Source: Dryocosmus kuriphilus
Taxonomy: Eukaryota; Arthropoda; Insecta; Hymenoptera; Cynipidae
DNA: 64,000 nt
Reading direction: 5' to 3'
Assembly: GCA_038277395.1 (NCBI GenBank)
Contig: CM076193.1
Location: 173,020,711-173,084,710, forward strand
In this document: one piece after another, positions 1 to 11,335 of the stretch
How the letters are laid out: each line of letters opens with the position of its first letter
How positions within the stretch are numbered: the first letter of the stretch is position 1
Notes under the pieces: generated by a model
What the model saw: only the letters and a program-made list of their open reading frames with translations
Told to the model about the DNA's origin: nothing
The model's database searches: none
Translations under genes and position numbers: made by a program

Positions 1-851
1 GACCTTTATTTATTTACCCTCGAAGCTTGAAGTCGATAGCACTTTTGGTTTCTGTCTTGTGCGTGCTTTTCGAAAGTAACTTTTTTAGTCACGTCGTGAA
101 AATGAGCGACTCAAATTACAAGCAACGTGTTGTGATCCAATTTTTAGTGAAATCTGGCGAAAAATCCTCGGAAATCCTCCGAAAGTTAAAGGCGGTGTAT
201 GGAGACGAGTGCATGTCGAAAATCTGAGACCCGTAAACAAAGTCAGCAGTGGGTGGAAAAGGGATAGGGAAGGGCCAAGGAAAGCGAGGATGTCCAAGTC
301 GCGACTGAAGGCGTGTTGGTCGTTTTTTTTGGATATCCGCGGCATCGCTTATCTCGAATATCTTCGTGCCGGCCAGACAGTGAATGACAAGTTCTATGTT
401 GGCGTCCTGGAGCGGCTGCAGGGACGAAAATTTCCGTCTGTGGCTCGAACTCGCCGAGAACGGCTGGATCTTGCACCACGACAACGCGCTGGCCCATTCT
501 TCGTTCATTGTGCAACAGTTTTTGGCGAAAAAAGGAATTTCAACGTTGCCGCACCCACTCTATAGTCCCGATATCGCCCCCTGAGACTTTTTCTTATTCT
601 CCAAGATGAAATGGCACCTCAAGGGAACTCATCATGGCGGCGTACAGGAGGTCCAGGAAGCTGTAACCGCGGTGCTGAACGGGTTAACTTCGGAGGATTA
701 CCAAGGGTGTTTCCAATCGTGGGAGCAACGTTGGAATCATTGTGTGAAGTTAGGGGGAGACTATTGTGAAGGCCGATAATAAAATTTTGTTTGTGACTTA
801 ATTTGCTTGTGTTTTATTGACAAATTCCCGGAACTTAATTGCCACACCTCG
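1..851 (+). mobile_element. Mariner element M1, 5' end outside window
   Basis: A Tc1/mariner-superfamily DNA transposon whose right end is visible. The inverted-repeat end reads into GCCACACCTCG at 841-851 and is followed by TA at 852-853, the usual mariner target dinucleotide. The left terminal repeat lies before base 1. Inside is one decayed transposase on the plus strand. The element is a dead copy. Confidence 0.9.
102..779 (+). pseudogene. Mariner transposase (broken, M1)
   Basis: Remains of a DD34D mariner transposase, the enzyme that cuts and inserts the element at TA. The N-terminal helix-turn-helix region starts at 102 (MSDSNYKQRVVIQFLV). The frame then breaks near 225 and much of the middle, including the first catalytic Asp, is missing. 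A second frame carries DIRGIAYLEYLRAGQTVN at about 340. A third carries the second catalytic motif HHDNALAHSS (near 475) and the third, SPDIAP followed by a stop where DFFLF should begin (near 580). The C-terminus ends at TAA 777-779. At least two frameshifts, one internal deletion and one stop make it inactive. Confidence 0.9.
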
Positions 852-853
852 TA

Positions 854-2206
854 TTAATGATCTCTCAAATGACGTTATAGCATTTTGAGAGATATGATGT
901 AATATTTTGAAAGAGTTTGGAAAAAAGTAAGTCTCACTTTCATTATTGAATTTAAAAATTTTTCAAGATTTAAGTAAAATATTTTTTTAGACGACATAAC
1001 TGCAGCCTAAGAAAAACAGAGAGCCTCCTTTTTTTTTACTTTATACTAAATATTCAAGTCATGATAGTTAAACTGCTATGTCTAAATGTAAGAGAGAGAG
1101 GGAGAGAAAGAGAGAGGCATTTAAAGATGAGTTAGTGTGAAACCTGTTAATAAAATGCATGTCACCTTCTATCTCAAACTTCGTGAATGCTGATACTATA
1201 ATACGTATTTAACATTAGGAGATAAACGCACTGATCTAATTGGTGCTAAAAATCATAAAAATTTCAATAAAAGGCATTCTGATATTGCAGTATTTTATAT
1301 GACTTGGGATTATTATTATTATTTTTATTTTGGGTGGCTAACTATAGAATGTTCTAGAAACGTGTCTAAACAATGTATTTGTATATAACCTCAACTAATG
1401 CACGTACTATCTTTATTTATTAACATATAGAAGTTTCCATGTACATCATAAATACCTCAAGTCGTCACAGAAGTCCAATGTCAGGAACCCTCTGTACTTA
1501 GTTACCGATTGAATGATAATTTAGCACAGACATGAACCATCATTATCGCCTGCTTGAAAGTGACTCTTTTTACAGACATTTAGCGGGGACATGAACCACT
1601 GTCGCCTGTTGGTTATTGATTAATTATACAGACATTCAGCACTGACACGAAGCATCATCGAATCGATTACTAGTTAATTTTGGAGACATTTAGCCATGAA
1701 CAGAATCCTCCGGCCAAACTGTGGTTTTACAATCATTTAGCTTGAAACAGAAACCTACTCATGAAGCCTGCAGCTTGGCAACCCGCCATACTTGGTTGAA
1801 TTCGAACGTTTACCAACATCGATTCATTCCTAAATTACTGATTACTGCCTGCAGCTCGGTAACCCTCCTTACTTTTGGAAACTTCTTTAGTGTATCATTT
1901 AGTTCAGTTTGAGAAACTGTTTTGTAAGTATTAAAATTTTGTCCGTTTGTACGTATCTCATACAGTTTTCGACAGATTCGCAAATTTAGAATTCTTTTTG
2001 GTGTAGCATTCAGATCAAACCGAAAAGCATTCCTTTTTCTCAATACATTTTTGTCATATGTTTTACCGTCTTCGAGTATTGCAAGGCTCTAATTGAATGA
2101 ATTGGATTTTAAGCATATTTCTCTGTTGTGTTAAAGATTATTTCAAAGTTTCTTGCAGTGGATTATAAAACTTATGTAGCTGATTTATTTGGTAGATTGA
2201 TTGCTT
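854..2206. other. Non-coding stretch with short tandem repeats
   Basis: No coding signal was recognised on either strand. A GA-rich simple repeat lies at about 1093-1118. Between 1515 and 1710 a degenerate unit of about 57 bp recurs four times, marked by TTAGC-like cores at 1521, 1580, 1635 and 1690, each followed by an ACATGAAC-like tract. The rest is AT-rich and unassigned. Confidence 0.6.
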
Positions 2207-2394
2207 GTGCGGCATCGTATACGTATGTAAACGAAGATGTGTGAGTGTGACCGAGCGAAGGTGTCGGAATGTATGTGTTTGTGTCACATCGTATACATAT
2301 GTAAATGAAGATGTGTGAGTGACATCGAGCGAAGCTGGGTGAATGTATGTGTTTGTGCGGCATCGTGTACGTATGTAAATGAAGATTTGTGAGG
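2207..2394 (+). repeat. 74-bp minisatellite, 2.5 units
   Basis: Two full units (2207-2280 and 2281-2354) and a partial third (2355-2394) align with only scattered differences. Each begins GTG(C/T)(G/A)(G/C)CATCGT and contains TACGTATGTAAA-like and GAAGATGTGTGAG blocks. The open frames seen here on the minus strand are products of the repeat and are not treated as genes. Confidence 0.85.
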
Positions 2395-2614
2395 AGACGC
2401 CGCATCTGCGAGATAATCTATGCGTGTCGAAAAATTCCATCATTATGCTTGTTCCAACAGGCTTGAGATATTACGTCATCATGCTTGTCGAAACCTGTCT
2501 AGAGACGCAGCTTCGGAAAGGAACTCGAAACCGGTAAGGGGAAAGGGCGGGTGGGACAGGAAGCGGAAGCCGGCGAGAGGAAACGCCACGTCTGAGGGGA
2601 ACTTGAAGCCGATG

Positions 2615-2662
2615 GGAAGTGAGAGAGATAGAGAGAAAGAGAGACAGAGAGAGAGAGAGAAT
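2615..2662 (+). repeat. GA-rich simple repeat
   Basis: A run of GA-type dinucleotides with occasional interruptions. It sits just left of a 40-odd bp segment (ending in ACATAACCTTAATAGTAATA near 2702) that recurs at 3629-3693, so it is part of a larger duplicated block. Confidence 0.75.
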
Positions 2663-2729
2663 ATTCGAGAAGTAAATTTCAATACATAACCTTAATAGTA
2701 ATAAGGAAAGTATTCTGACTTACGCTACA

Positions 2730-3190
2730 GGGAAAAGTGATTGCAATTCTTGAGCAAACCCCAGAAAGGTTGTTGTTTTTCAATATCTGATTATTTTGAG
2801 ATACTCTAAAATTGATTCAGGAACTATTATTACTCATACGGAATTTTAGAAGAGGCAAAAGTGATTGCATTTCTTGAGCACAACACAGAAAAATTGTTGT
2901 TCTTCATCATCTGATTATTTTGAGATTTTTGAGTTTTGATTCAGGAATTGATAGTCTTACGGAATTGTAGAAGAGACAATAGTGATTGTATTTTTTGAGC
3001 AAAACACAGAAAAATTGTTGTTTTTCAATATCTGATTATTTAGAGATTTTCGAGTTTAGATTTTGAGTTTTGATTGAGAACTATTAGACGTATGGAATTT
3101 TACAAGAGGGGAAAAGTGATTGCATTTCTTGAGCATAACCCAGAAAAAGTTTTGTTCCTCCATATCTGATTATTTTGAGATTTTAAATTA
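2730..3190 (+). repeat. Tandem array of about 125-bp units (4 copies)
   Basis: Four units are marked by GTGATTG at 2737, 2861, 2982 and 3116, giving spacings of 124, 121 and 134 bp. Each continues with a TCTTGAGCA-like block, a CAGAAA(A/G)..TTGTTG block and ATCTGATTATTTTGAGAT. Divergence between units is modest, with small indels. No gene is supported. Confidence 0.85.
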
Positions 3191-3278
3191 TACCATCATC
3201 TTGCGTAATGTGATGATCTACTGTGCAATATTGAGACTCCCCCTTTGCCCCTCCGTCCCTTCCCCCGCCCAAAGTTCC

Positions 3279-3592
3279 ATCAAAATTATGAGGTCAGTGT
3301 TGGAGAGAGAGAGACGGGAAAAGCGCGTTCAAACTTGCATCGCGTGCCTGCCGAAATAAATGGAGATGAATTCTCGCGCCTATAAACTTCTAGGATTAAT
3401 GACGTCAAAATAATGGAGTCAGAGTTAGAGAGGGGGGGGGGGGGCACGTTCAAACCTGCATCGCGTGCTTGTCGAAATAATTGGAGATGCATTCTCGCGC
3501 CTTTAAACTTCTAGGATCAATGACATCAGAATAATGAGGTCATTTTTAGAGAGAGACAGAGGGGGAAAACACGTTTGAACCTGCATCCCGTT
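3279..3592 (+). repeat. Tandem array of about 123-bp units (3 copies)
   Basis: A second, unrelated array next to the first. Units start at CAAAATTATGAGGTC (3281), 3406 and 3527 (spacings 125 and 121 bp). Each contains a GA or G tract, a block reading GCATCGCGTGC or a variant of it, and (in the first two) CTTCTAGGAT. The G run near 3433-3443 is a homopolymer within unit 2. Confidence 0.85.
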
Positions 3593-3628
3593 GAACTTAT
3601 GCTCTTATATTTAGTATACAAACCGATA

Positions 3629-3693
3629 GAGAGTGAGAGGCAGAGCATTTTCGAGAACTAAATTGCAAGACATAACCTTAATAGTAATAAGAA
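3629..3693 (+). repeat. Second copy of the segment at about 2640-2706
   Basis: A GAGAG tract followed by TTCGAGAA(C/G)TAAATT and ACATAACCTTAATAGTAATA matches the block immediately left of the 125-bp array. The two copies bracket both minisatellite arrays, so the 2.6-3.7 kb stretch is itself a large direct-repeat structure. Confidence 0.7.
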
Positions 3694-5125
3694 ATGCTGC
3701 GTTCACGCAAAGCTTTCAGTGGTGCTACATATGGTAAATACCTGCCTCAACATTCCTATTTTACCGATACAGGGTAATACCGACTGCCGATAATGGACAT
3801 TGGTGCCATATATCGGCAAAAAAAAAGTTTGTTGTTGTGGAACCCTACCTTACCGACTCAGGGTAACACCGACTCTCGATAACTTAGCACGGACATGCAC
3901 CACTGTGGGAGTAGTGGCGTCATCTGTCGGCGACAGCGTGAAGCTTCTCGTGGTGGCGTAGAACTCTGCTAGCTATACTGTTTGCAGTCTTGCATTCATT
4001 GACTGATCTGTCTTCCACCGTAAATATTTCGAGCAGTATTTACATTGCCAGAAAAGCCCCACGATTTCGCCCATTATTACCAGGACAGCGCCATTTTCTT
4101 GCCCTTATTAGCTGAAACGATCTTGCCAGTGTTTCCAGTTTTGTCGGTGTTTGTGCCGATCACATTTTATTCAAAAATCTGCACCTCTTCTTTAAGTTAC
4201 AACCTTTACATGATGTTCGCTTGTGATCATATTTTTCGCGTTCAACCACACCTATCTAGAAAACTTTTGATTTTTTGACTAGCACCCATTAGGATTTTTT
4301 TATCAGGAGACTTTGAAATATAACAAAGTGCAGTTTCAGCCGATTTGGCCGTGACCGGCTTTTAATGTAAAGGGTTCCGGTTTCTTACAACTCATCAGTC
4401 CTATCTTCCTCCGTCGCGGTGTCTTCTAACTGCTGCCCCGGACCTATGACCGAATGGGCCCGTCATCTAGTCTAGTTCAGTTTCCTTCAATACTTCCATG
4501 TTCTAGGAAGTCCGTCCCCGTCAGTCAAGTCTTTAATCCTTTTGTCAGTCAGTCTTTTGTCTTCGTAAAAAATCCATCCTTCGATCGCATCAGTGAAGTT
4601 CACAGTGGGGTGCTGGAAATCCATTTGGTCACTACTTGAATCAGTGACTCTGCTTTGGTTCTTCTGATCTGAATATTCCTGCTTGCACATTCCTATACCT
4701 ATGGAAACCTGTCAAACTTTCGAAGGCCAGGCCAATCGAATATCAATCAGCGATCCTGAAAATCCTTGGGGGACAATCCGGTGCCAATCTTCGTCACCAT
4801 ATAGGATTAATGTGTGGTGCAAAAGCGACCTACAATAAAAGTGCTGATTACCCAGGAAGGCTGATTAATTTTCTTCTTTGCAAAGAGATGTATAAAATAA
4901 ATTCTATTCTTTATGTCCGAAATTCTTGCTTGTCCCATTAATTTATCCTCATCCCTGACTCCAGTGAAGATTAGGATTACTGCTCAATCTACGCCGGATA
5001 AAAAAGGAGGAATCGGAAAAACAAGTTAAGTTATGTAAATGTCCATGACATAACATAATTCAATTTTTGAATTCAATTTTGAGAGAAATTATTTAAATTA
5101 TTTTCCATCTTATTTCTTTATTATA
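3694..5125. other. Non-coding stretch, no gene recognised
   Basis: Short open frames here have no family resemblance. Two related tracts, CCGATACAGGGTAA (near 3763) and CCGACTCAGGGTAA (near 3853), suggest a small direct repeat about 90 bp apart. The remainder is unassigned and becomes AT-rich toward 5 kb. Confidence 0.5.
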
Positions 5126-5838
5126 TACATGTTTTCAAAAGTATATGGAATTAATGAACTTGTTTTTCAAAAGCTCCCAATCTTTCCGAATATTCTGTGT
5201 TCAATGATATTAAAAATTCTCACTTCTTCCAGTTATTTTCATGTTTTTTTTTTACAAAATTCACAATAATACTATTATATACCTCTAGAAAAATATATGC
5301 GGGCTAAAAATAGTTTCCTAATCTCTTCCAAAATTGTTAAAAAGATTCAATAAACTTTTTATTATTTTCGTGTTATTCGAAATACGAGTTTTAAAAAGTA
5401 TAAGAAATGTATGAACTTGTTCTTCAAAACATCATAATCTCTACCGAAGTCCTGAATTTACTAATCTTAAAAATTGCCGCTTCGGAGATCTGCGTATCTT
5501 TTACATAAACTTTAGTATACAAGAACAGTGTTAGACGCCTCTAAAAATTTATGCCTTCTAAAAATATTTCGTATTCATAGCAAGCTATATTTTCAAGCTT
5601 CAATAAACCCTTTATTATTTTTAAAATTAATTAGTGAACAACTAATGAATATCTTTTTCAAAAATTCCCAATCTTTCCGAATGTTGCGTGTTCAATAATA
5701 TTAAAAATTCCCACTTCTGAGTAATGTAATAAAAAATGTCTGTAAAGTTTTTATTATTTTCACGTTATTCCATGCACGAGCTACCAAAAGATTAAAAAAT
5801 GTATGAACTTGTTTTTCAAAAACTCCCAATCTCTGCCA
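5126..5838 (+). repeat. Dispersed repeat DR, four adjacent units
   Basis: Units share a GTATGAACTTGTT-like start (5154, 5411, 5645, 5802), a CCCAATCTTTCCGAAT-like block, a TATATACCTCTA-like block and TTTATTATTTTCGTGTTATTC. Full units are about 235-257 bp; the last is shortened. Other copies lie at 13795-13940 with 15880-16062, and at 27239-27366. The array ends about 35 bp upstream of the TATA box of the cysteine-rich peptide gene. Confidence 0.8.
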
Positions 5839-5871
5839 TAAATTCGTCACACACATTCTTACTTTGCGGGC

Positions 5872-5879
5872 TATATAAG
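5872..5879 (+). promoter_or_regulatory. TATA box for the cysteine-rich peptide gene
   Basis: TATATAAG sits 89 bp upstream of the ATG at 5961. A start site about 30 bp downstream would fall near TATCACC at 5901-5907. This supports a real first exon with a short 5' UTR. Not tested; inferred from position and sequence. Confidence 0.5.
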
Positions 5880-5960
5880 GACAATTTCAGCTAGCTTCTG
5901 TATCACCGTCTAAATATTCCGATCCAGAAAGGTTGTGTTCAGAATTTACAGTTTCTTAAA

Positions 5961-5997
5961 ATGAGCGGAACGGTCATATTCTCGATTTTCCTAATAA
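5961..5997 (+). CDS. Exon 1 of candidate cysteine-rich secreted peptide gene
   Basis: Twelve codons from ATG 5961 encode the first half of a hydrophobic signal sequence, followed by one extra base and a consensus donor GTAAGT at 5998. The intron is therefore phase 1. On its own the exon would be too short to trust. It is supported by the TATA box upstream and by a second exon at 12263 that supplies the matching phase, the rest of a signal peptide and a short Cys-rich mature part. The same exon plan, with the intron inside the signal peptide, is used by the unrelated gene family further right in the window. No transcript evidence is available. Confidence 0.55.
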
Positions 5998-6569
5998 GTA
6001 AGTAATCCTAATAATATAGTAAAATAAATCAGTAATTTTCATTCAGTTCAGTCAGGAGTTAATTAAAAATTTATCAACTTTAAGACATCTGATGGGATCA
6101 AGACATCAGTAGTGAGCCGCAAAGATGAAATTCAAAAGCATTTATCAGCATTCAAGATATTTTATAGATTCTAATTCATATATCGGTAAAGTTGTTTTCT
6201 CTTGAGAAGTTTTACTTAGATTTAGAGGAAGAAGAAGATTTAGAAACCTTATCATTATCTCTCTTGCATTTAACTTTTTTCCCCTTATATCTGTTATAGC
6301 TTGAACTTCTCCTTACCCCCTAATTCTTCCCTCTCATCTCTTTGTTTTCCTTCTTTCCAGTTTCCTTAAGCAATCTACCACTTCTACATTTCCCTTTTTA
6401 TTCCAGATCCTTCTCATTGTCATTCATCCCCTTTATACTTTTTCACAATCTTCTAATCAATGCTTAAACATTACTCTACCTCTCTCACATATCATGAATT
6501 TTCTTTCTTTCTCTTTCGTCCAGGACTTTTTCCATTCTTCCATGTTTCCACATCTGACTCTCGCGATCA

Positions 6570-6834
6570 AAGTAGAACGGAATTAATGGGGGACGACAAT
6601 GAAGATCTAGTAGTAGTGATGCGACAGAGGGACTAAATTTATGGAAAAACTATTTCGATAAGATATTGAACGTGCGCGAAGCCCCCGTTGAAGTTAATCT
6701 CGATGAAATCCACAATGCTAATGTGCTAATTGATGAGCCTACTGATAAAGAAATAGAAATAGCCACAAAGAGGTTGAATAATAACAAAGCAGCAGTCATT
6801 GACGAACCACGGTCAGAACTGATATATTTCTCTT
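6570..6834 (+). mobile_element. RTE-type LINE fragment inside LINE-A
   Basis: About 265 bp match the linker between endonuclease and RT of the RTE copy at 57300-58800, including NLWKNYFDKILNVREAPVEV and a KEIEIATKRLNNNKAAVIDE-like tract, with a frameshift. It carries an empty Tc1 site: here GACTAAATTTATGG (6631) runs straight on, whereas the copy near 57363 has a Tc1 between the two TA dinucleotides. Confidence 0.85.
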
Positions 6835-7536
6835 TCTAGCAATCTCTTTTTCCCCCTAATCTCAAATCCCTGCCTTCTAGAAAGGCTTTAACTATTATTC
6901 TTCCGCCAAATTCCAAGGCTTTTTCTTTAATCATACATGCTCTGTCCTCTGCTCTTGTTTTTACTTTCTCCCTGTCTACTTCTTCCAAGACTATGTACCA
7001 CGGCGTGCTTCTGTCTAGTCCAAGCATCGATCTAATAAATTCATGCATTCATTCCACTTCCTCATGTCCCCCCCCCCCCCCCAATTTCCACCTCATAGAG
7101 TAAGACACTCATCACTAAGGCCTGATGCATTCTCATTCTTCTCTTCAAATCAAATAAACAAATTCCTTTACTTCTTCGACCTTTTCTTCTCGCCAATGCC
7201 ATTCATCACTATCTTTCCTTTTACCTCCACCTTTGTTGAAAACCATTACCTTCGACTTATTTACATCCAGTATTAGTTTATTTTCCCTCAGATATCTCTC
7301 TAATCTTTTCATCATGTTTCTCATAACATTCACGTCTTTCGCTAGAAACGCAATATCATCTGCATATGCCAGATAAAAAAATCGTTTCCTCCTGGTATAT
7401 AAACTAGATCTTTTGTCAGTCTTGACAGCCAGTATAAATAACAAAAATTCAACTTTACTGTATAACTTTCATATCTTTCTATTCATTCAACGTTTCGACC
7501 ATATTGCTCTTCTTCTTCAAGCAAAAAACAAATATA

Positions 7537-8806
7537 CGAGGTCTGTACGAAAAGTATCCGGAATACCTTCCTACCTTCACGCTGGTGTTAATGTTCGTCA
7601 TCCGGCGAGTGTCATGCTTCAAAGTCGTTTCTACTTCCTGAAGCAGTCCTGGAAGTAAGTTTTCGAAATAGCCTTTAGTGCACTCGTCGTATTTGCCTGA
7701 GTGTTCTTTATATCGTCAAACCGATACCCTTTGAGTGGAGCTTTCAATTTTGGAAATAGCCAAAAGTCACATGAAGATATGTCGGGATTGTACGGAGGCT
7801 GGTGAAGCTTTACGACTTTGTGCTTTGTCAAATATTGCTGCACAAGTTTCGGTAAATGCACTGGCGCATTATCGTGGTGAAGAAGTCAGTGACCGCTTAC
7901 TCAAATCTGAGGCCGTTTTCTTGTAATTTCTTCACGCAATCTTCTCAGAACATCACGATAAAACTCTTTATTGATTGTCTGACCTTTAGGAGTGTATTCG
8001 TGGTGCACTACACTTGACTCGACATTGCTCCGACTTTGACGTGCTTTTTTCGGCCGTGGCATGGATGGAAGTTTCCACTGTGAAGACTGTTGTTTTGTTT
8101 CGGTATCGTACTCATAAACCCACAATTCGTCAACAGTAATAATATTTTTGAGTACATTTTCTTCATCAAGGACCATTCCCTCGTTGTCTTAAGCAACAAC
8201 AAAGTGAAGCTTTTTCTGCTTTTCTGTGAGCAATTTTGGAATGAATTTTCCACACACGCGAGTCACTTCCAGTTTCTCGGTTAAAATTTCGCAAACATTA
8301 GCTTTTGGAATTCTAAGATCATATTCTAGTTCGCGCGCAGTCAACCGGCGACCTTCTTTAATCGCAAGTTGCACATGCTCGATATTTTCCGGTGTTGTTG
8401 TGTTTGAAAATGGCTGCAGCGGAAATCACTAGCAACAGATTGGCGGCCATCTTTAAACCACTTGTATGACACATATATCTGGTTGTTACCCATGCAGTGA
8501 TCTCCAAAGGCCTTTTGGATCACTTCATCCGTTTCCGTACAAGTTCTTTTAAGTTTAAAGCAAAACTTGATGCAATTCGATGTTCAACTCTTTCGATCAT
8601 TTTGATTAACAAACAAATCCACAGAACGCCAAAAAGGCTCCTTACGCAAATGCACGCCGTGTGCGAACTAAGGCTTCTCGACAAAAACTGCGGCACCGAG
8701 GGAGATTCTGAAGAGTTGCAGTTTGTAATGGTACCCGGTAGAGAGCGCTCCAACGTCCTGCCGTGGAGATTCAAAGGTAATCAAGATACTTTTCGGACAG
8801 ACCTCG
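7537..8806 (-). mobile_element. Mariner element M2 (complete ends)
   Basis: A 1,270-bp mariner with terminal inverted repeats CGAGGTCTGTACGAAAAGTATC at the left and its complement, ending CGGACAGACCTCG, at the right. It is flanked by TA at 7535-7536 and 8807-8808. It is inserted in LINE-A copy 1. The transposase reads on the minus strand and is broken. Confidence 0.95.
7631..8600 (-). pseudogene. Mariner transposase (broken, M2)
   Basis: A minus-strand mariner transposase that starts near 8600 (MIERVEHRIASSFALNLKEL) and ends at a stop at 7631-7633. Recognisable in order are the N-terminal helix-turn-helix, a second HTH region (GRRLTARELEYDLRIPKANV near 8330), the first catalytic motif VDELWVYEYD (near 8110), a damaged HDNAP-type second motif near 7870 and YNPDISSCDFWLFPKLK with the third Asp (near 7775). 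The frame changes at least four times, so no product can be made. Confidence 0.88.
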
Positions 8807-10155
8807 TATTCCTCTCGTTATATCCTCTATCCGCTTAAACATTTCTCTTCTCTCCTGTTCTTGCATTCCATTAACCCCTGTTATTAGAATCTCGTCTTGC
8901 TCCACTCTTATGTAACTCTCTATTCCTTTTCTTTTCCTTTTCATGTTATTCCCGTTATAAGTTGTCACTATCCTATGCCACCTTCTTTTAGTTTGATTCT
9001 CTTCTCTGGTAAACAATGTGAAGTATTTTCTATTACCTCTTTTTCCTCAAAGCTTTCTTTGGCTCCCATTATTATGTCTCGACTGACCCTACCCTTTCCC
9101 TTTTTCCTAGCAGCCCCATATATTACCCATTTAAATCATCCGGTAATATACTTCTGGCCTTTTCCCAATCTCTTTCCTCTGCCCGTGTTTCCGTCAACCC
9201 TACTATATCACATGTTTCGATATATTTCCAGAATTCTCTATCCTTTTTCATTATCCCTGCTACATTCCAAAAGCGTTTATGCCTTCCGTCTTCTCACATC
9301 TTCCTTACTAAAAAAAAAAACGTTTATCTTCCTTTTCCAACCTTTCATTCTCTTCATTCCGTCTATTTTTGTAATATATCTATTGAACCTTATTCGAGAA
9401 GATGATTTATATAGGAGGCTTTAATATACAGGGTGTCTAAAAAGTCCCGGGACGGTTGGATATTTCCTCAGATCAAATATTTTTCAAAAAAGTGAAGGTC
9501 ATTCATGAAGTAAATTTCAACGAAGAATTCAATGGTGACCTTCATTTTGACCTTGAAGTTGACCTTCATGGCTTTTTGAAGGTTAACTTTGTTTTTTTAA
9601 ATGGAAACCACCTTTTTTTACATCTACAATCGATAGAGTGGAAAATTCTACGTTCAGGTACGTACCCAAGTCATAGGTCAATTGTAACGTTCAAGGTCAG
9701 TTAGAGGTTATTTGAAATGAACAAAGTTTTCCAAGAGGCCAATGCAATTCCTAAAGTAGATTTCAACGAGGAATTCAATGGTGACCTTCATTTTGACCTA
9801 TAAGTTGACCTTTATGGCTTTTTAAATGTCAACTTTGTTTTCTTAAATGGAAAACCCCATTTTTTATATCTGCAATCGATAGAGCGGAAAATTCTGCGTT
9901 CAGGTACGTACCCAAGTCATAGGTCAATTGTAACGTACAAGGTCAGCTAGAGGTTATTTGAAATTAACAAAGTTTTCCAAGAGGTCAGTGTAAATCCTGA
10001 AGTAAATTTCAACGAGAAATTAATTGGTGAGCTCTGTATTGATCTTGGTGATGCTCCTCAAGGTTTTTTCAAGGTTTTTTCCAAGCAGTTTACGTTTACG
10101 TTTAGCATTACCCAGGAACAACGACGTGGACGTAGTAAATTCTGTTCCCTTTGGG

Positions 10156-10239
10156 GTGCTTGATTAGCGTGAGTCCCCTTGCCTCTCACGTTTCGGAGTG
10201 CTTGATTAGCGTGAGTCCCCTTGCCTCTCACGCTTCAGT
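10156..10239 (+). repeat. 42-bp direct repeat, two units
   Basis: GTGCTTGATTAGCGTGAG begins at 10156 and again at 10198, and the two 42-bp units are nearly identical, differing by one base near their ends. It lies just beyond the 3' end of the DD41D transposase, between the coding region and the left arm. Confidence 0.85.
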
Positions 10240-11335
10240 GAAGATGTTCGAACTGAAAACCCTGAGCTTCTTGACAGAAAGCTATGCGATTGCAAAAATG
10301 AGTTACAGCATTACGAATCATATCCCTATCAATGAAAGTAGCCTGTTGCAGAATCCGATCCTGCAATTCGTCTAAGCTTTGGGGTTGCGTTGAGTATACA
10401 TTGCTCTTTAAATAACCCCAAAGAAAATAGTCGAGAGGCGTCAGAAAAGGAGATCTAGCAGGCCACTCGATTTCACCCCTTCTTCCAATCCACCTTTGAG
10501 GGAACTGGGTATCCAAATATGCTCGAACCTCCCTACCGTAATGAGCCGCTGCTCCGTCCTGATGGAACCAAATATTTTGAAAATTACCGCCTGTAATCTC
10601 TCCCCTTATTCTTGATACAGTTTGGTTTCTGAGAAGCTCTTCATATGCACGGGCATTGAGGCTACCATCGATGAAGAAAGGGCCTATCAATGTATCATTC
10701 AAGATACCGGCCCAAACATTAATATTTTGTGGATATTGTGTGTGACTCTTCAACATCCGATCAGGATTTGTGTCGGACTAATATCTACAATTTTGCCTGT
10801 TAACTTCACCTTTTAAAGTGAAAGTAGCTTCATCTGAAAATACTGTATTGTACAAGAAAAGAGGATCTCTATCAATTCTGTCCATCATAATTTCACAAAA
10901 TTCAACCCGACGATCAGGATCGTCTTCATTGAGCTCTTGTACCAGATGAACTTTGTAAGGATGGAAATTAATGCTTTTTAAAGTATTTCGCACAGTCTCA
11001 GGAGCAACGTCACGCTCATCACTAGCTCGATGTAAAATAAGGTGTGGGTTTTCAACAAATGCTTGGGCTATGTCCATCTGTATCTCCTCAGATCCTGCAG
11101 ATTTTTTGGCCGACCAGTTCTCTGAAGGTCCTTGATAGATGCATGATTCATAAAGCGCCTCACAGTTCTTTCAATTGTTGATTTTGAGACAGGATTTAAC
11201 CCTTCTCCATTACGAAAAGTGCGATTAAAAAGCAAACGAACTTGATCATAAGATCGAAATCGATCTCCCCAACCACGCATCATTAATACAGATACCCTCT
11301 CTCGTTCCGAAAATTTAGCTTGCGCTATAATAATC
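10235..11335 (-). pseudogene. DD41D transposase (broken)
   Basis: A minus-strand transposase. The N-terminal region (FSERERVSVLMMRGWGDRF near 11300) is followed by an HTH-like tract and a GRP linker. Next is the first catalytic motif VFSDEATF near 10845, the second WFHQDGAAAHYG near 10560 and the third TPLDYFLWG near 10435. Between the second and third Asp I count 41 residues. No ATG is visible at the normal N-terminus. There are two frameshifts (near 11075 and 10780). The usual Asp of the SPD tract is Phe, but the presumed catalytic Asp of TPLD remains. Inactive. Confidence 0.85.

Larger units (their letters stand above)
6240..9420 (-). mobile_element. LINE-A copy 1 (non-LTR retrotransposon)
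   Basis: A minus-strand, rearranged copy of the LINE seen more fully at 42336-47460. From the 5' side come part of the endonuclease (RRWHRIVTTYNGNNMKRKRK near 8970), then the reverse transcriptase core (LAYADDIAFLAKDVNVMRN, about 7300-7370), then C-terminal sequence (6836-7048 and 6240-6570) matching the zinc-knuckle end of copy 3. The stretch between endonuclease and RT is shortened. It is interrupted by an RTE fragment (6570-6834) and mariner M2 (7537-8806). All frames are broken. It lies in the intron of the cysteine-rich peptide gene. Confidence 0.85.

Noticed and set aside
2138..2443. Minus-strand frames rich in Thr/His repeats
   Set aside because: Produced by the 74-bp minisatellite; the length is not a multiple of 3, so the frame changes in each unit.
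2420..2689. 89-codon plus-strand frame rich in Arg/Glu/Lys
   Set aside because: Runs into a GA simple repeat and matches no family.
8897..9424. 175-codon plus-strand open frame
   Set aside because: Antisense of the LINE-A copy 1 endonuclease; low-complexity Phe/Ser/Leu content comes from the AG-rich sense strand.
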